Below, piece by piece: positions 56,463-64,000 of a stretch of 64,000 bases of DNA. Position 1 is the first letter of the stretch. The number at the start of each line of letters is the position of its first letter. Below the pieces are notes generated by a model. The model made no database searches, was not told the origin of the DNA, and saw nothing but the letters and a program-made list of their open reading frames with translations. Location of the stretch: positions 4,340,001 to 4,404,000 of the forward strand of contig NZ_CP109009.1 in assembly GCF_036226685.1 (NCBI RefSeq), in the 5' to 3' direction. Position numbers and translations under genes: made by a program. The DNA comes from Streptomyces sp. NBC_00690. GTDB taxonomy: Bacteria; Actinomycetota; Actinomycetes; Streptomycetales; Streptomycetaceae.

Positions 56463-57449
56463 ATGATCAGCAACTCCCTTCGGCGCCGTCGCGCCGCCGC
56501 CCTGGCCACCGTGGTCGCGGGCGCCCTCGCCCTCACCGCCTGCGGCTCCGACTCCGACTCGGGCACCACCAAGGAGAAGAAGGACGCCAAGGCCGCGGAG
56601 AAGCGCACCCTGAAGACGGTCATGGGCGATGTGCAGGTCATTGCCGAGCCGCAGCGGGTCGTCGTTTTGGACACCGCGGAGCTCGACTCCGTCATGACCC
56701 TCGGGGTGAAGCCTGTCGGGACCACCCGTACGGACTCGGCCACCGGCTTCCCCGCCCACCTGCCCGCTGACCAGCTGAAGGACGTCAAGCTCGTCGGCGA
56801 GATGACGACCCCCAACCTGGAGGCCATCGCCGCGCTCAAGCCCGATCTGATCCTCACCAGCAAGCTCCGCCACGGTGACAAGTACGCCGAGTTGAAGAAG
56901 ATCGCACCGACCGTGATGACGGAGAGCACCGGCCTGCCCTGGAAGGAGAACTTCCTGGTGCACGCGGAGGCGCTGAACAAGCAGGACGAGGCGAAGAAGA
57001 CGGTGGCGGACTACACCGCCCACGTCGCCGAGGTCACCAAGGCGCTGGGCGGCAAGGAGAAGGCCGCCGCCACCGAGGTCAACATGGTTCGCTTCGTCGA
57101 GGGTGCGGACATCCGCATCTACGGCAAGGAGAACTACATCGGTACGGTTCTCGCCGATGTCGGTCTCGGTCGCCCGGCCGTCACCGACAAGGCCGAGGAC
57201 GGCTTCATGCTCAATGTGAGCCCCGAGAAGATCAACATGGCCGATGCCGATGTCATCTTCCACTCCACGATCGGTGACCCGAAGAAGGCCAAGGCGACCG
57301 AGGTGCTCGGCGGGCCGGTCTGGAAGAACCTCGCAGCGGTGAAGGCCGGCAAGGTCTTCTCCGTCCAGGACGAGCTGTGGATCCAGGGCATCGGATACAG
57401 CGGCGCCGACAAGATCCTCGACGAACTCCAGGCCGCCCTCACCAAGTGA
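56463..57449 (+). CDS. Iron-siderophore substrate-binding lipoprotein
   Basis: 328 residues from ATG 56463. The lipobox LTAC (in AGALALTACGSDSDSG) gives Cys at about residue 27. The mature part is a class III (BtuF/FhuD-like) binding protein: QRVVVLDTAELDSVMTLGVK, then NLEAIAALKPDLILTS and the C-terminal KILDELQAALTK. It captures ferric siderophore outside the cell and passes it to the permeases. It ends the operon, 61 bases after the ATPase gene. Confidence 0.94.
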   Translation: MISNSLRRRRAAALATVVAGALALTACGSDSDSGTTKEKKDAKAAEKRTLKTVMGDVQVIAEPQRVVVLDTAELDSVMTLGVKPVGTTRTDSATGFPAHLPADQLKDVKLVGEMTTPNLEAIAALKPDLILTSKLRHGDKYAELKKIAPTVMTESTGLPWKENFLVHAEALNKQDEAKKTVADYTAHVAEVTKALGGKEKAAATEVNMVRFVEGADIRIYGKENYIGTVLADVGLGRPAVTDKAEDGFMLNVSPEKINMADADVIFHSTIGDPKKAKATEVLGGPVWKNLAAVKAGKVFSVQDELWIQGIGYSGADKILDELQAALTK

Positions 57450-57466
57450 CCTGTTCCGCTACGGGC

Positions 57467-57500
57467 CGAGGCCCCCGCACCTTCGGGTGCGGGGGCCTCG
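57467..57500. terminator. Bidirectional terminator, iron operon / deiminase
   Basis: Perfect 15-base arms (57467-57481 and 57486-57500) closed by a TTCG tetraloop. It lies between convergent genes. Confidence 0.92.
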
Positions 57501-57530
57501 ACATTCCTCGGAGCCGGGCGAGCGGCTGCG

Positions 57531-59456
57531 TCAGGGACGCTTCCACCAGGCCCGGGACATGTCCCGCAGCGTGTTGGTGCCACAGTGCACCTCACCGGCG
57601 CCCATGTGGTACGTGTACCAGTCATCGATGTACGCCGTCGTGAAGCCAGCCTTCGCATAGGCGGCGGAGACCGCCGTGCCGAAGATGTCCTTCCCGCCGA
57701 TCACCGGCCCCCACTGCTTGGCCGACAGATAGCGGGAGTCGCTCAGGACCACGCCGTTGACCGCGCCCGGCACATAGGCCAGGTTCTGCCAGACCCCCGG
57801 CGCCGCCTTGGCCGCGGCCGACTGCTTGGCCTGCGGCCCCATCTTGGACTTGCTGAAGTAGTCGCCGCCGAGCCGCTGGAGCTTCCTGTCCCGCTGCCCC
57901 GCGGCGGTCGTGCCGTCCAGCGAGCCGCGGTAGTACAGGCCGGGCACCCGTACGACCTCGGCGTCAGTGACACCCGTCTCGGCCTTCAGCGTCCGCAGAT
58001 TGGCCTCGATGCGCTCGCTGGCCAGCTTGTTGTCCGCCTGGAAGGTCTTGCTGGCGAGCACCTGTGCGATGGTCTCCGGGGGCGCGGGCGAACCGAACTT
58101 CCCGGGCACCGAGAACATCTTCTTCTTGCCGTGGCCATCGGCCTTGGCCTTCTTCAGCAGAGCCACCCCGGCCTGGGGGTCCGTGATGCCGATCCGCCAG
58201 CCGCGCGCCGTCTTCGCTGGCAGGAACTGCACGAACTCGTCCACGTGGCCGACCGCGAGCCAGGAGGTGTCGAGGAGCAGCGGCGACTGCATGCCCTGCG
58301 AGGCGAGGAAGGTCCGCATCGACTTCGCGGGCAGCGACTTGGAGTCGGGTCGGTGCCCCATGATGATCCGGCCGGCCGGGTACTCCTTGCCCTGGTGGGC
58401 GTAGGGCGGAACGGTCTCCAGGTTGCCCATGGAGTTCAGCGTCCATTCCTCGCTGCTCAGCGCGTCGGCGACCTGCACCACACCGACGTCCCTGCCGCGC
58501 AGCTTCTCGAACAGCTCGCGTCCGGCCTCCCGGTCCAGTTGGGCGGAGCGGATCAGCACCCGCATGGCGTGGGTCTTGCCGCCCGGGCCGGTCATGCTGA
58601 CGTAGCCGGGCTCGACGAAGTCCTGTGCCCACGGGTCGCCGTACTTGGTGAACTTCTTCACCGGCTTGGTGATGCCCGCCGCCTTGACCTCGCGCTCCAG
58701 GTTCGCGACGAACTTGTGCTGCTCGGCAACCAGCTCCGGGTAGGTGACGTCCGGGCCGATCTTGGTGACCAGGACCTCCTGTGCCTTCTGGAGGTGATGG
58801 TGGGTCAGTACGGGCGCGGTCTTCAGCAGGACCTCGTCCGAAGCGGTGGTGGTGCCGTCGGTGATGCTCAGTCGGACGCGGACCTTGCCGTCCCACACCT
58901 TGGCGTCCCGCACCACGTCGGTCGCCTCGATGCCCAGCTCGACGCCGGAGCGAAGTTCCGCCGAAGTGAGCCGGTCGGACGGCTTGAAGTGCTGCCACTT
59001 CCCGCCACGGTTGACGAACAGCCTGGCCTTGCCCCCGCCCACGATCGTGACCGCGCCGGTGGCCTGACGGGAGACGTCAGGGGCCGGCACGGTCTTCAAC
59101 CGGGCCAGGTCAGCGGCGTCGCTCGCGCCGTTCAGCACGGTGTCCGCCGCATCGTGGCAGGCGGCGAGCTGGGCGTCCGTCAGCGGCTTGCCCGCGGCGT
59201 TGCGGATCGGACAGCGCTTGGTGTCGTCGTCGATGTTGGGCAGCACCACCGCGCCCCGGTGGCGGGTCCAGCCGTCCTCGCCCGCGGTGTCGGTCGTTCC
59301 GGTGGTGTCGACGTTGCCGTCACGGTTGACGTCCGCTCGCAGATCCGTTTTCGGTGCGGCGGTCGGTGCAGCAACGGCCGGTATGACGGCCGTGCCGATG
59401 AGGACACCGGCAATACCGGTGACCGCTGCGGCAGTTCTCCAGCCTTGGATACCCAA
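57531..59456 (-). CDS. Secreted protein-arginine deiminase (PAD family)
   Basis: 641 residues from a TTG at 59456, chosen for its strong GAGGAGGA site and the signal peptide it gives (MGIQGWRTAAAVTGIAGVLI, ending AVAAP). The open frame to 59726 lacks such features. An early calcium-binding-like loop DVNRDGNVD is followed by GEDGWTRHRGAVVLPN. The catalytic PAD residues can be matched: Asp in DPWAQDFVEPGY, His and Asp in GHVDEFVQF, and Cys in GEVHCGTNTLRD. PAD converts protein arginine to citrulline with calcium. A secreted form in a soil actinomycete is noteworthy; its targets are unknown. Confidence 0.88.
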   Translation of the reverse strand: MGIQGWRTAAAVTGIAGVLIGTAVIPAVAAPTAAPKTDLRADVNRDGNVDTTGTTDTAGEDGWTRHRGAVVLPNIDDDTKRCPIRNAAGKPLTDAQLAACHDAADTVLNGASDAADLARLKTVPAPDVSRQATGAVTIVGGGKARLFVNRGGKWQHFKPSDRLTSAELRSGVELGIEATDVVRDAKVWDGKVRVRLSITDGTTTASDEVLLKTAPVLTHHHLQKAQEVLVTKIGPDVTYPELVAEQHKFVANLEREVKAAGITKPVKKFTKYGDPWAQDFVEPGYVSMTGPGGKTHAMRVLIRSAQLDREAGRELFEKLRGRDVGVVQVADALSSEEWTLNSMGNLETVPPYAHQGKEYPAGRIIMGHRPDSKSLPAKSMRTFLASQGMQSPLLLDTSWLAVGHVDEFVQFLPAKTARGWRIGITDPQAGVALLKKAKADGHGKKKMFSVPGKFGSPAPPETIAQVLASKTFQADNKLASERIEANLRTLKAETGVTDAEVVRVPGLYYRGSLDGTTAAGQRDRKLQRLGGDYFSKSKMGPQAKQSAAAKAAPGVWQNLAYVPGAVNGVVLSDSRYLSAKQWGPVIGGKDIFGTAVSAAYAKAGFTTAYIDDWYTYHMGAGEVHCGTNTLRDMSRAWWKRP

Positions 59457-60303
59457 GGGTTCCTCCTCGATCGCTTGCCTTTCGACCAGGAGGAGCTTGT
59501 GAGGAGTCGCAGGGTTGAGCCGGTTCCGACAGCTGTCCGAATTTCTGGCAACTGACTTGATAGCGCATGGCGAGTACAACCGGGGAATGACTTCCAATAC
59601 CTCTGAAGAATGAGCAAAGCCGCACCCTGAGAATGACGCCGATAAATGCCGCGATCGGCTCTCCGGGTGGGCACGCATCGGTCGGGTCGGGTGCGCGCCC
59701 ATCGGTCGGACGGACGGGGGCGGCACGGGATCGCTGGGATCGGGCTCGGTTCCTTCCGAGAACCCGTCGAATTCCAGAAGGCATTCCGGTCGTGGTCGGT
59801 GGTATTACCCCGAACCGGTCTAGTTCGGCCGTACGGAGCCGCTCACGGAGCCCATCGAGCTCAGGGGAGCGATGCGATCCCGGAAGGCAGTCAGGACTTC
59901 ATGCGCTCGCTCCGGTTGCGTACCGCGCGGCCCTATGGCAGCGGTCCGGGGGATGACCGAAAGTGATCAGCTATGCCCCGGAGACAGGGCGCGATACGCG
60001 AGGACGGCCGTGCTCCGTGCCCCGGAGAGCCCTGGAGAGATGGCCTGGAGCCCTCATTCCCAGAGCGGTTCCGGCGATCGCAAGACAACTACTCTCGGTG
60101 CTTTCTGACGGTGGGTGCTTTCGGCTGACGCACGGTCATTCGCCGTTCTCGGCGGCCGTCCCCGGGCCTCGATTGAGCCGACCGGGTGGTGTTCATCAGA
60201 AGAACTGCGTAGCGGCTGCGTCGGTCCTTCGCAACTCGGGATGCGTACACATCATAAGGAAGGTAGTAGATCGCCCAACACGAAATATGGGAAGTGAGGG
60301 ATC
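59457..60303. other. Long intergenic region between deiminase and unknown gene
   Basis: 847 bases between divergent genes, with no convincing gene. The reading frames present lack ribosome-binding sites and family features. Its 3' part must hold the promoter of the 60304 gene. I see no RNA gene or repeat. Confidence 0.5.
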
Positions 60304-61131
60304 ATGGCCGTCGTCAAGGTCAGAGATCTGTGGACCACCTTCATCACTGCATTCTTCGCGCTGCTCGCGTCGATCGGACTCACCAAGAAGCACGCCCCCG
60401 CCGCCGTACTGCCGACCGCCCGGCCGTCCGCGCTGCCGGTGCTCCCGCAGCAGGAGCGCCCCGACGACAGCGCCGCCGTTGTCGGCACCAGAACCAAAAC
60501 CGAAGCCGCACGGGCACTGGTCCCGGCCCAGCGGAGGTGCTGGCGCCCGGCGGTGCGCGAACGGTCGCTCCCGCCGACCATCAAGCAGCGCATCAGAGCC
60601 GAAGCCCACGGCTCGTCCCCGTCGGTGCGCAAACTGCCCGTACTCGAAGCGGAGTCCGACGCAGCGACGACCTCCGGATCCCGGTTGGGTTCGCTGTTCG
60701 GCCTCGGTAGGGCCCGCTGGCTCAGCCGTGGTGCCGACGCCCGATCGGCCGTCGATGCGGGTGCCACCCCCCGCTCGACCTCCGCTGCCCCTGCCCCTGC
60801 CCCGGCCAGTGTCGGTGTCCACCCGGCGACTGGCGTCGGCGCTGATGCACCCCTGACGATCGATGCGACCTCGCCCGCCGAGCCGTCACCCGCCGTCGCG
60901 CCCGCTGCCCGCTGTGGCGACTGGCTCGACCAGAACGGCCACCGCGCCATGGACTCGACGCACGGGGGCACCCTTCGTCCGGATCGCGTCCGTGGCATCG
61001 ACCAGTGCTCGGACCGTGCGTCCGTGCGCCGGGAGAGGGTCCTGGAGTTGGACCGGTTCCGTGCCCCGAACGCCGAGGCAGGCACCGACGAGGACGACCC
61101 GGGCACATCGAGCGTCTTGAAGGCAGCATGA
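60304..61131 (+). CDS. Hypothetical protein with N-terminal hydrophobic helix (possibly DUF6344)
   Basis: 275 residues from ATG 60304 with GTGAGGG upstream. The start KVRDLWTTFITAFFALLASI gives one hydrophobic helix, anchor or signal. The rest is Ala/Pro/Arg-rich and probably disordered, with one late cysteine pair (RCGDWL and DQCSDR). The N-terminus recalls small streptomycete DUF6344 proteins, from memory only. Convergent with the next gene across a hairpin. Confidence 0.6.
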   Translation: MAVVKVRDLWTTFITAFFALLASIGLTKKHAPAAVLPTARPSALPVLPQQERPDDSAAVVGTRTKTEAARALVPAQRRCWRPAVRERSLPPTIKQRIRAEAHGSSPSVRKLPVLEAESDAATTSGSRLGSLFGLGRARWLSRGADARSAVDAGATPRSTSAAPAPAPASVGVHPATGVGADAPLTIDATSPAEPSPAVAPAARCGDWLDQNGHRAMDSTHGGTLRPDRVRGIDQCSDRASVRRERVLELDRFRAPNAEAGTDEDDPGTSSVLKAA

Positions 61132-61165
61132 GGCACCGGGAGAACTTCTGCCCTCCCGGCACCTC
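61130..61165. terminator. Hairpin between convergent genes
   Basis: Arms GAGGCACCGGGAG (61130-61142) and CTCCCGGCACCTC (61153-61165), pairing except for two internal bases. Moderate terminator candidate. Confidence 0.55.
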
Positions 61166-61174
61166 ACACGGCGG

Positions 61175-61861
61175 TCAGCGTTCGTCCTGGCCCTTGGCCT
61201 CCGCCTCGTCCTGCTTCGCCTGGACCTCGGGATCCAGCGCCTCCGGGCTGCCGTCGACGGCAGCCAGCGGATCGCGCTCCGAGACCTCGGTCGCCGCGGG
61301 CGGCTCCACCAGCCAATCGGGATTGGCCTGCCGGTCCCACCACTTCCAGAGGGCGAAGGCGCCCCCTGCGACCACTCCGACGATCGCCAGCCCCTTGCCG
61401 AAGCGTGCAGCCTTCGAACGTCGCTCGTGCTTTCTGATCAGCCGATGAACTTCCTTCGCCGTCACCTGTCCGCGTAGCGCGGCCAGCGCGGCAGCGGAGC
61501 GAGATGCAGCCTCTTCCCGTACGGGACCTGCGGCTGCAACCGCGTGCTCGATGCGCGGCTTGGTGTATTCCGCCGCCTGACGAGCGGCCTTCCGGGTCTG
61601 CAGTGCGGCTCGGTGTGCAGCCTCGTCGACCTTCGGCGGCACATGCGGTGCGACGAGTGCGTCGTACTGAGTACGGGCCTGGTAGCGGGCCTGCTTCGCG
61701 GCCTTGTTGACCTTGGGTGCGATCCGTACGCGAGTTTCGTGTGCGTAGAGCGCAGCCTGGTCTTTGGCCGTTCCGGCGTATGGCGCCACCACTTCCGCGG
61801 CGTGCAGCACGCTCTCCCTCGCCGAATCGGTCGCGGCGCGCACGCTGTCCATGCGGGTCAC
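61175..61861 (-). CDS. DUF5324-like membrane-associated protein
   Basis: 228 residues from GTG 61861, which has GAGGAGGAGG 6 bases upstream; ATG 61852 is an in-frame alternative. A long helical, Ala/Arg/Lys-rich region with heptad-like spacing (residues ~5-140) is followed by one membrane helix (GLAIVGVVAGGAFALWKWW) and an acidic tail. The pattern fits the streptomycete DUF5324 family. The function is unknown. Divergent from the cyclophilin gene. Confidence 0.75.
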   Translation of the reverse strand: MTRMDSVRAATDSARESVLHAAEVVAPYAGTAKDQAALYAHETRVRIAPKVNKAAKQARYQARTQYDALVAPHVPPKVDEAAHRAALQTRKAARQAAEYTKPRIEHAVAAAGPVREEAASRSAAALAALRGQVTAKEVHRLIRKHERRSKAARFGKGLAIVGVVAGGAFALWKWWDRQANPDWLVEPPAATEVSERDPLAAVDGSPEALDPEVQAKQDEAEAKGQDER

Positions 61862-62192
61862 GGGAATCCTCCTCCTCGGTGGCGTTCCTAGCCCTGGGGC
61901 AGTCCCCAGCGCGGCATTTCTCGCCTTTCCGCCTGTTCCGAAATCATGCCTGCTGACCGGCGTCCCGGCATGCGGGGCGGGCATCCGGGTCAATCCGGGC
62001 GGTGGAGCGATGTCTCCCACCCCTACCCGGGGACCTCGGTGCCCATCCGGGGTGCGCACATTTCCCTGCTGGGACGGGACGGCCCGGGCGTCGGCGGCTC
62101 GGGTGGCACGGACACCCCGGGACTTGGCCGAGCGCGTCCGCTTCGTGCGAGGATCGAGGCCGCATCGAGCTTCATCGACGAAGGACGTGACC
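61862..62192. promoter_or_regulatory. Divergent promoter region, DUF5324-like / cyclophilin
   Basis: 331 bases between divergent starts. The cyclophilin frame is open through it but lacks homology or a ribosome-binding site. No repeat or RNA gene is visible. Confidence 0.5.
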
Positions 62193-62723
62193 GTGGCCGA
62201 GCAGCTTTTCGCCACCCTGAAGACCAACCACGGCGACATCGAGATCAGGCTCCTGCCGAACCACGCACCCAAGACGGTGAAAAACTTCGTCGAGCTCGCC
62301 AGCGGTACCCGTGAGTGGACGAATCCGACGACCGGCGAGAAGACGAAGACCCCGCTGTACGACGGCACCATCTTCCACCGCGTCATCCGGGACTTCATGA
62401 TCCAGGGCGGAGATCCCCTGGGCAACGGCATGGGCGGCCCGGGCTACGAGTTCGCGGACGAGTTCCATCCGGAGCTGGTCTTCGACAAGCCGTACCTGCT
62501 GGCCATGGCGAACGCCGGCCCGGCGACGAACGGCTCGCAGTTCTTCATCACCGTGGTGCCCGCAGCCCTGCTGAACCGCAAGCACACCATCTTCGGTGAG
62601 GTCACCAATGCGGCCAGCAAGAAGGTCGTGGACCTGATCGCGACCACCGAGACCGATCCGCGCTCCGATCGCCCGACCAGCGATGCGGTGATCGAGTCCG
62701 TCGTCATCGACAAGCGCGGCTGA
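62193..62723 (+). CDS. Peptidyl-prolyl cis-trans isomerase (cyclophilin)
   Basis: 176 residues from GTG 62193 (AAGGA 7 bases upstream; GTG 62187 is too close to it). Cyclophilin motifs: VKNFVELASGTREW, FHRVIRDFMIQGGDPLGNG, LAMANAGPATNGSQFFITVV and HTIFGEV. The catalytic Arg (in FHRV), Phe and Gln are in place. No signal peptide, so cytoplasmic. It speeds proline isomerisation during folding. Confidence 0.95.
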   Translation: MAEQLFATLKTNHGDIEIRLLPNHAPKTVKNFVELASGTREWTNPTTGEKTKTPLYDGTIFHRVIRDFMIQGGDPLGNGMGGPGYEFADEFHPELVFDKPYLLAMANAGPATNGSQFFITVVPAALLNRKHTIFGEVTNAASKKVVDLIATTETDPRSDRPTSDAVIESVVIDKRG

Positions 62724-62770
62724 GCACCGCGACCCGGTCGGACGTGTTCCCGGTGATCTGGGGAACAATT

Positions 62771-62804
62771 CCGCCCCGCCCATCCGTCTGGATGGACGGG
62801 GCGG
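62771..62804. terminator. Cyclophilin gene terminator
   Basis: 15-base arms (62771-62785, 62790-62804) with one mismatch and a 4-base loop, 47 bases after the stop. Confidence 0.8.
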
Positions 62805-62834
62805 TGTGTTGCTTCGGGAGGATTGAGGGATCTC

Positions 62835-63731
62835 ATGGACCAGGCGCCAGGCAGTCCGCAGCGGCCACAGGGCAGTCCGAGCCTGCCCACCTGCTACCGG
62901 CACCCGGACCGTGAGACGGGCATCAGCTGCACCCGCTGCGAGCGTCCCATCTGCCCGGACTGCATGATCAGCGCCTCGGTGGGGTTCCATTGCCCCGACT
63001 GTGTGCGCACCGGCTCCGGTACGGGACACGCGCCGGACGCCAATCGTCCGCGCACCATAGCGGGCGGCAGCATCGCCGAGGACTCGTTCTTGGTCACCAA
63101 GGTGCTGATCGGGATCAACGTCGCCGTCTTCGTGCTGGTGCTGGCCCTCGGCGAGCGCTTCCTCGCCGAGACCGAGCTGATCGGACTGGCCTTCAGCCCC
63201 CAGCTCGGTGAGGTCGTCGGTGTCGCGGACGGCCAGTGGTACCGCTTGATCACCGCGGTCTTCCTGCACCAGGAGCTCCCGCACATCCTCTTCAACATGC
63301 TGGGGCTGTGGTTCCTCGGCCGGATCGTGGAGCCGGCCCTCGGGCGGAGCCGGTTCATCGCCGTCTATCTGCTGTCCGGCCTGGGAGGAAGCGCCCTCGC
63401 CTATCTGCTGGCGGCTCCCAACCAGCCCTCGCTGGGTGCGTCCGGTGCCATCTTCGGTCTGATGGGTGCCTTCGCCGTCCTGGCGCGTCGCACGAACCTC
63501 GATATGCGGCCGGTCCTGATCATCCTGGCCGTGAGCCTGGTGCTGACCTTCACCCGGCCCGACATCTCCTGGGAGGGGCACATCGGCGGCCTGGTCGCGG
63601 GTGTCCTGATCACGCTCGGACTGGTCTACGCACCGAGGGATCGGCGCACCCTGGTCCAGCTGGCCACCTGTGCATCAGTGCTCTTGCTGCTCGTGGTGAC
63701 CGTGGTCGGCAGGACCGCTGCGCTCATCTGA
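62835..63731 (+). CDS. Rhomboid-family intramembrane serine protease
   Basis: 298 residues from ATG 62835 with GAGGG 6 bases upstream. The first ~50 residues carry a B-box-like zinc motif (CYRHPDRETGISCTRCERPI, then CPDCMI and FHCPDC). Six or so membrane helices follow. The rhomboid features are HILFNMLGLWFLGR, catalytic Ser in GASGAIFGLMG and catalytic His in EGHIGGLVAGVL. It cleaves membrane proteins inside the bilayer. It lies between a cyclophilin gene and a DnaA-box cluster. Confidence 0.94.
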   Translation: MDQAPGSPQRPQGSPSLPTCYRHPDRETGISCTRCERPICPDCMISASVGFHCPDCVRTGSGTGHAPDANRPRTIAGGSIAEDSFLVTKVLIGINVAVFVLVLALGERFLAETELIGLAFSPQLGEVVGVADGQWYRLITAVFLHQELPHILFNMLGLWFLGRIVEPALGRSRFIAVYLLSGLGGSALAYLLAAPNQPSLGASGAIFGLMGAFAVLARRTNLDMRPVLIILAVSLVLTFTRPDISWEGHIGGLVAGVLITLGLVYAPRDRRTLVQLATCASVLLLLVVTVVGRTAALI

Positions 63732-63739
63732 TCCACCGG

Positions 63740-63950
63740 TTGTCCACAGTGTGTGCCCGATCCTGCGCAGGGGGTCGGGCAGGGCCGGCCGCTCGCCCGC
63801 GCAGATGTGTTTCCCCAGTAGGGACAAGGGTCCCGAGGCGTCACCAGGATGACCCAGTCGGTCACACGGCAGTCACACCGGCGTCAACACATTGAAGGTT
63901 ATCCACAGATCGTCTGACCTTTTCCCCACTGTGGACAACTCTGTGGATAA
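63740..63950. other. Second DnaA-box cluster
   Basis: Four exact or consensus DnaA boxes in 211 bases: TTGTCCACA (63740-63748), TTATCCACA (63899-63907), TGTGGACAA (63930-63938) and TGTGGATAA (63942-63950). The last two are only 3 bases apart, in the same orientation. They lie in non-coding DNA ~47 kb from oriC. High-affinity DnaA-box clusters outside oriC are known to affect initiation in Streptomyces coelicolor. Confidence 0.85.
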
Positions 63951-64000
63951 CTTGGGGGTAGAGCTCGACGACAAAGGGCCAACGGCACTGAGCGGCCACC

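Noticed and set aside
59963..60856. 297-residue plus-strand frame across the long gap
   Set aside because: No start signal; it overlaps the better-supported 60304 gene in another frame.

Overview
The window is a high-GC actinobacterial chromosome segment centred on the replication origin. It almost certainly comes from a Streptomyces or a close relative. The evidence is the gene order murJ - pseudokinase - sigM - anti-sigma - trxB - trxA - GNAT - parB - parA - rsmG - jag - yidC - yidD - rnpA - rpmH - dnaA - oriC - dnaN - gnd - recF - dciA-like - gyrB - gyrA. It is supported by a 605-residue DnaA with a long charged linker, an oriC packed with TTGTCCACA-type DnaA boxes, perfect parS sites (GTTTCACGTGAAAC), GTG/TTG starts, and Streptomyces-type small families (DLW-39, DUF5324-like).

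Layout. 1-6350: the C-terminal part of MurJ, a pseudokinase/discoidin-like membrane protein, SigM with its ZAS-type anti-sigma, and thioredoxin reductase plus thioredoxin behind a textbook sigma-R promoter. 6366-13417 (minus strand): GNAT, ParB/ParA, RsmG, Jag, YidC, YidD, RnpA, L34. 13789-26602 (plus): dnaA, oriC, dnaN, gnd, recF, dciA-like, gyrB, gyrA and a DUF3566 membrane protein. 26687-31089: tRNA-Ile(GAU), DLW-39 peptide, a minus-strand HTH regulator plus Ser/Thr kinase, tRNA-Ala(UGC) and a Crp/Fnr regulator. 31455-52927: an approximately 21.5 kb plus-strand cluster of ten genes, most with overlapping stop/start codons. 53226-57449: a siderophore-iron ABC importer behind a DtxR-type iron box. 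57531-59456: a secreted protein-arginine deiminase. 60304-63731: an unknown membrane-anchored protein, a DUF5324-like protein, a cyclophilin and a rhomboid protease. 63740-63950: a second compact cluster of DnaA boxes.

The most interesting part is 31455-52927. It combines a class III nucleotide-cyclase-like protein and a Pycsar-type membrane effector (with a P-loop NTPase and an SPFH-like protein between them) with a second module: a membrane vWA protein, a tubulin/FtsZ-like protein, a polytopic membrane protein, a pseudokinase, a TRAFAC-type GTPase and a GAP1-like GTPase-associated protein. The parts resemble computationally predicted NTP-dependent conflict systems and Pycsar anti-phage systems. 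Their tandem arrangement, the Arg-Asp dipeptide repeats in two neighbouring proteins, and a TTA (bldA-type) codon in the NTPase gene suggest a developmentally gated immune or signalling apparatus. A Crp-family cyclic-nucleotide-binding regulator lies just upstream.

Limits: all domain calls come from reading motifs by eye. No profile search, structure prediction or genome comparison was run. Start codons were chosen from ribosome-binding sites and overlaps.
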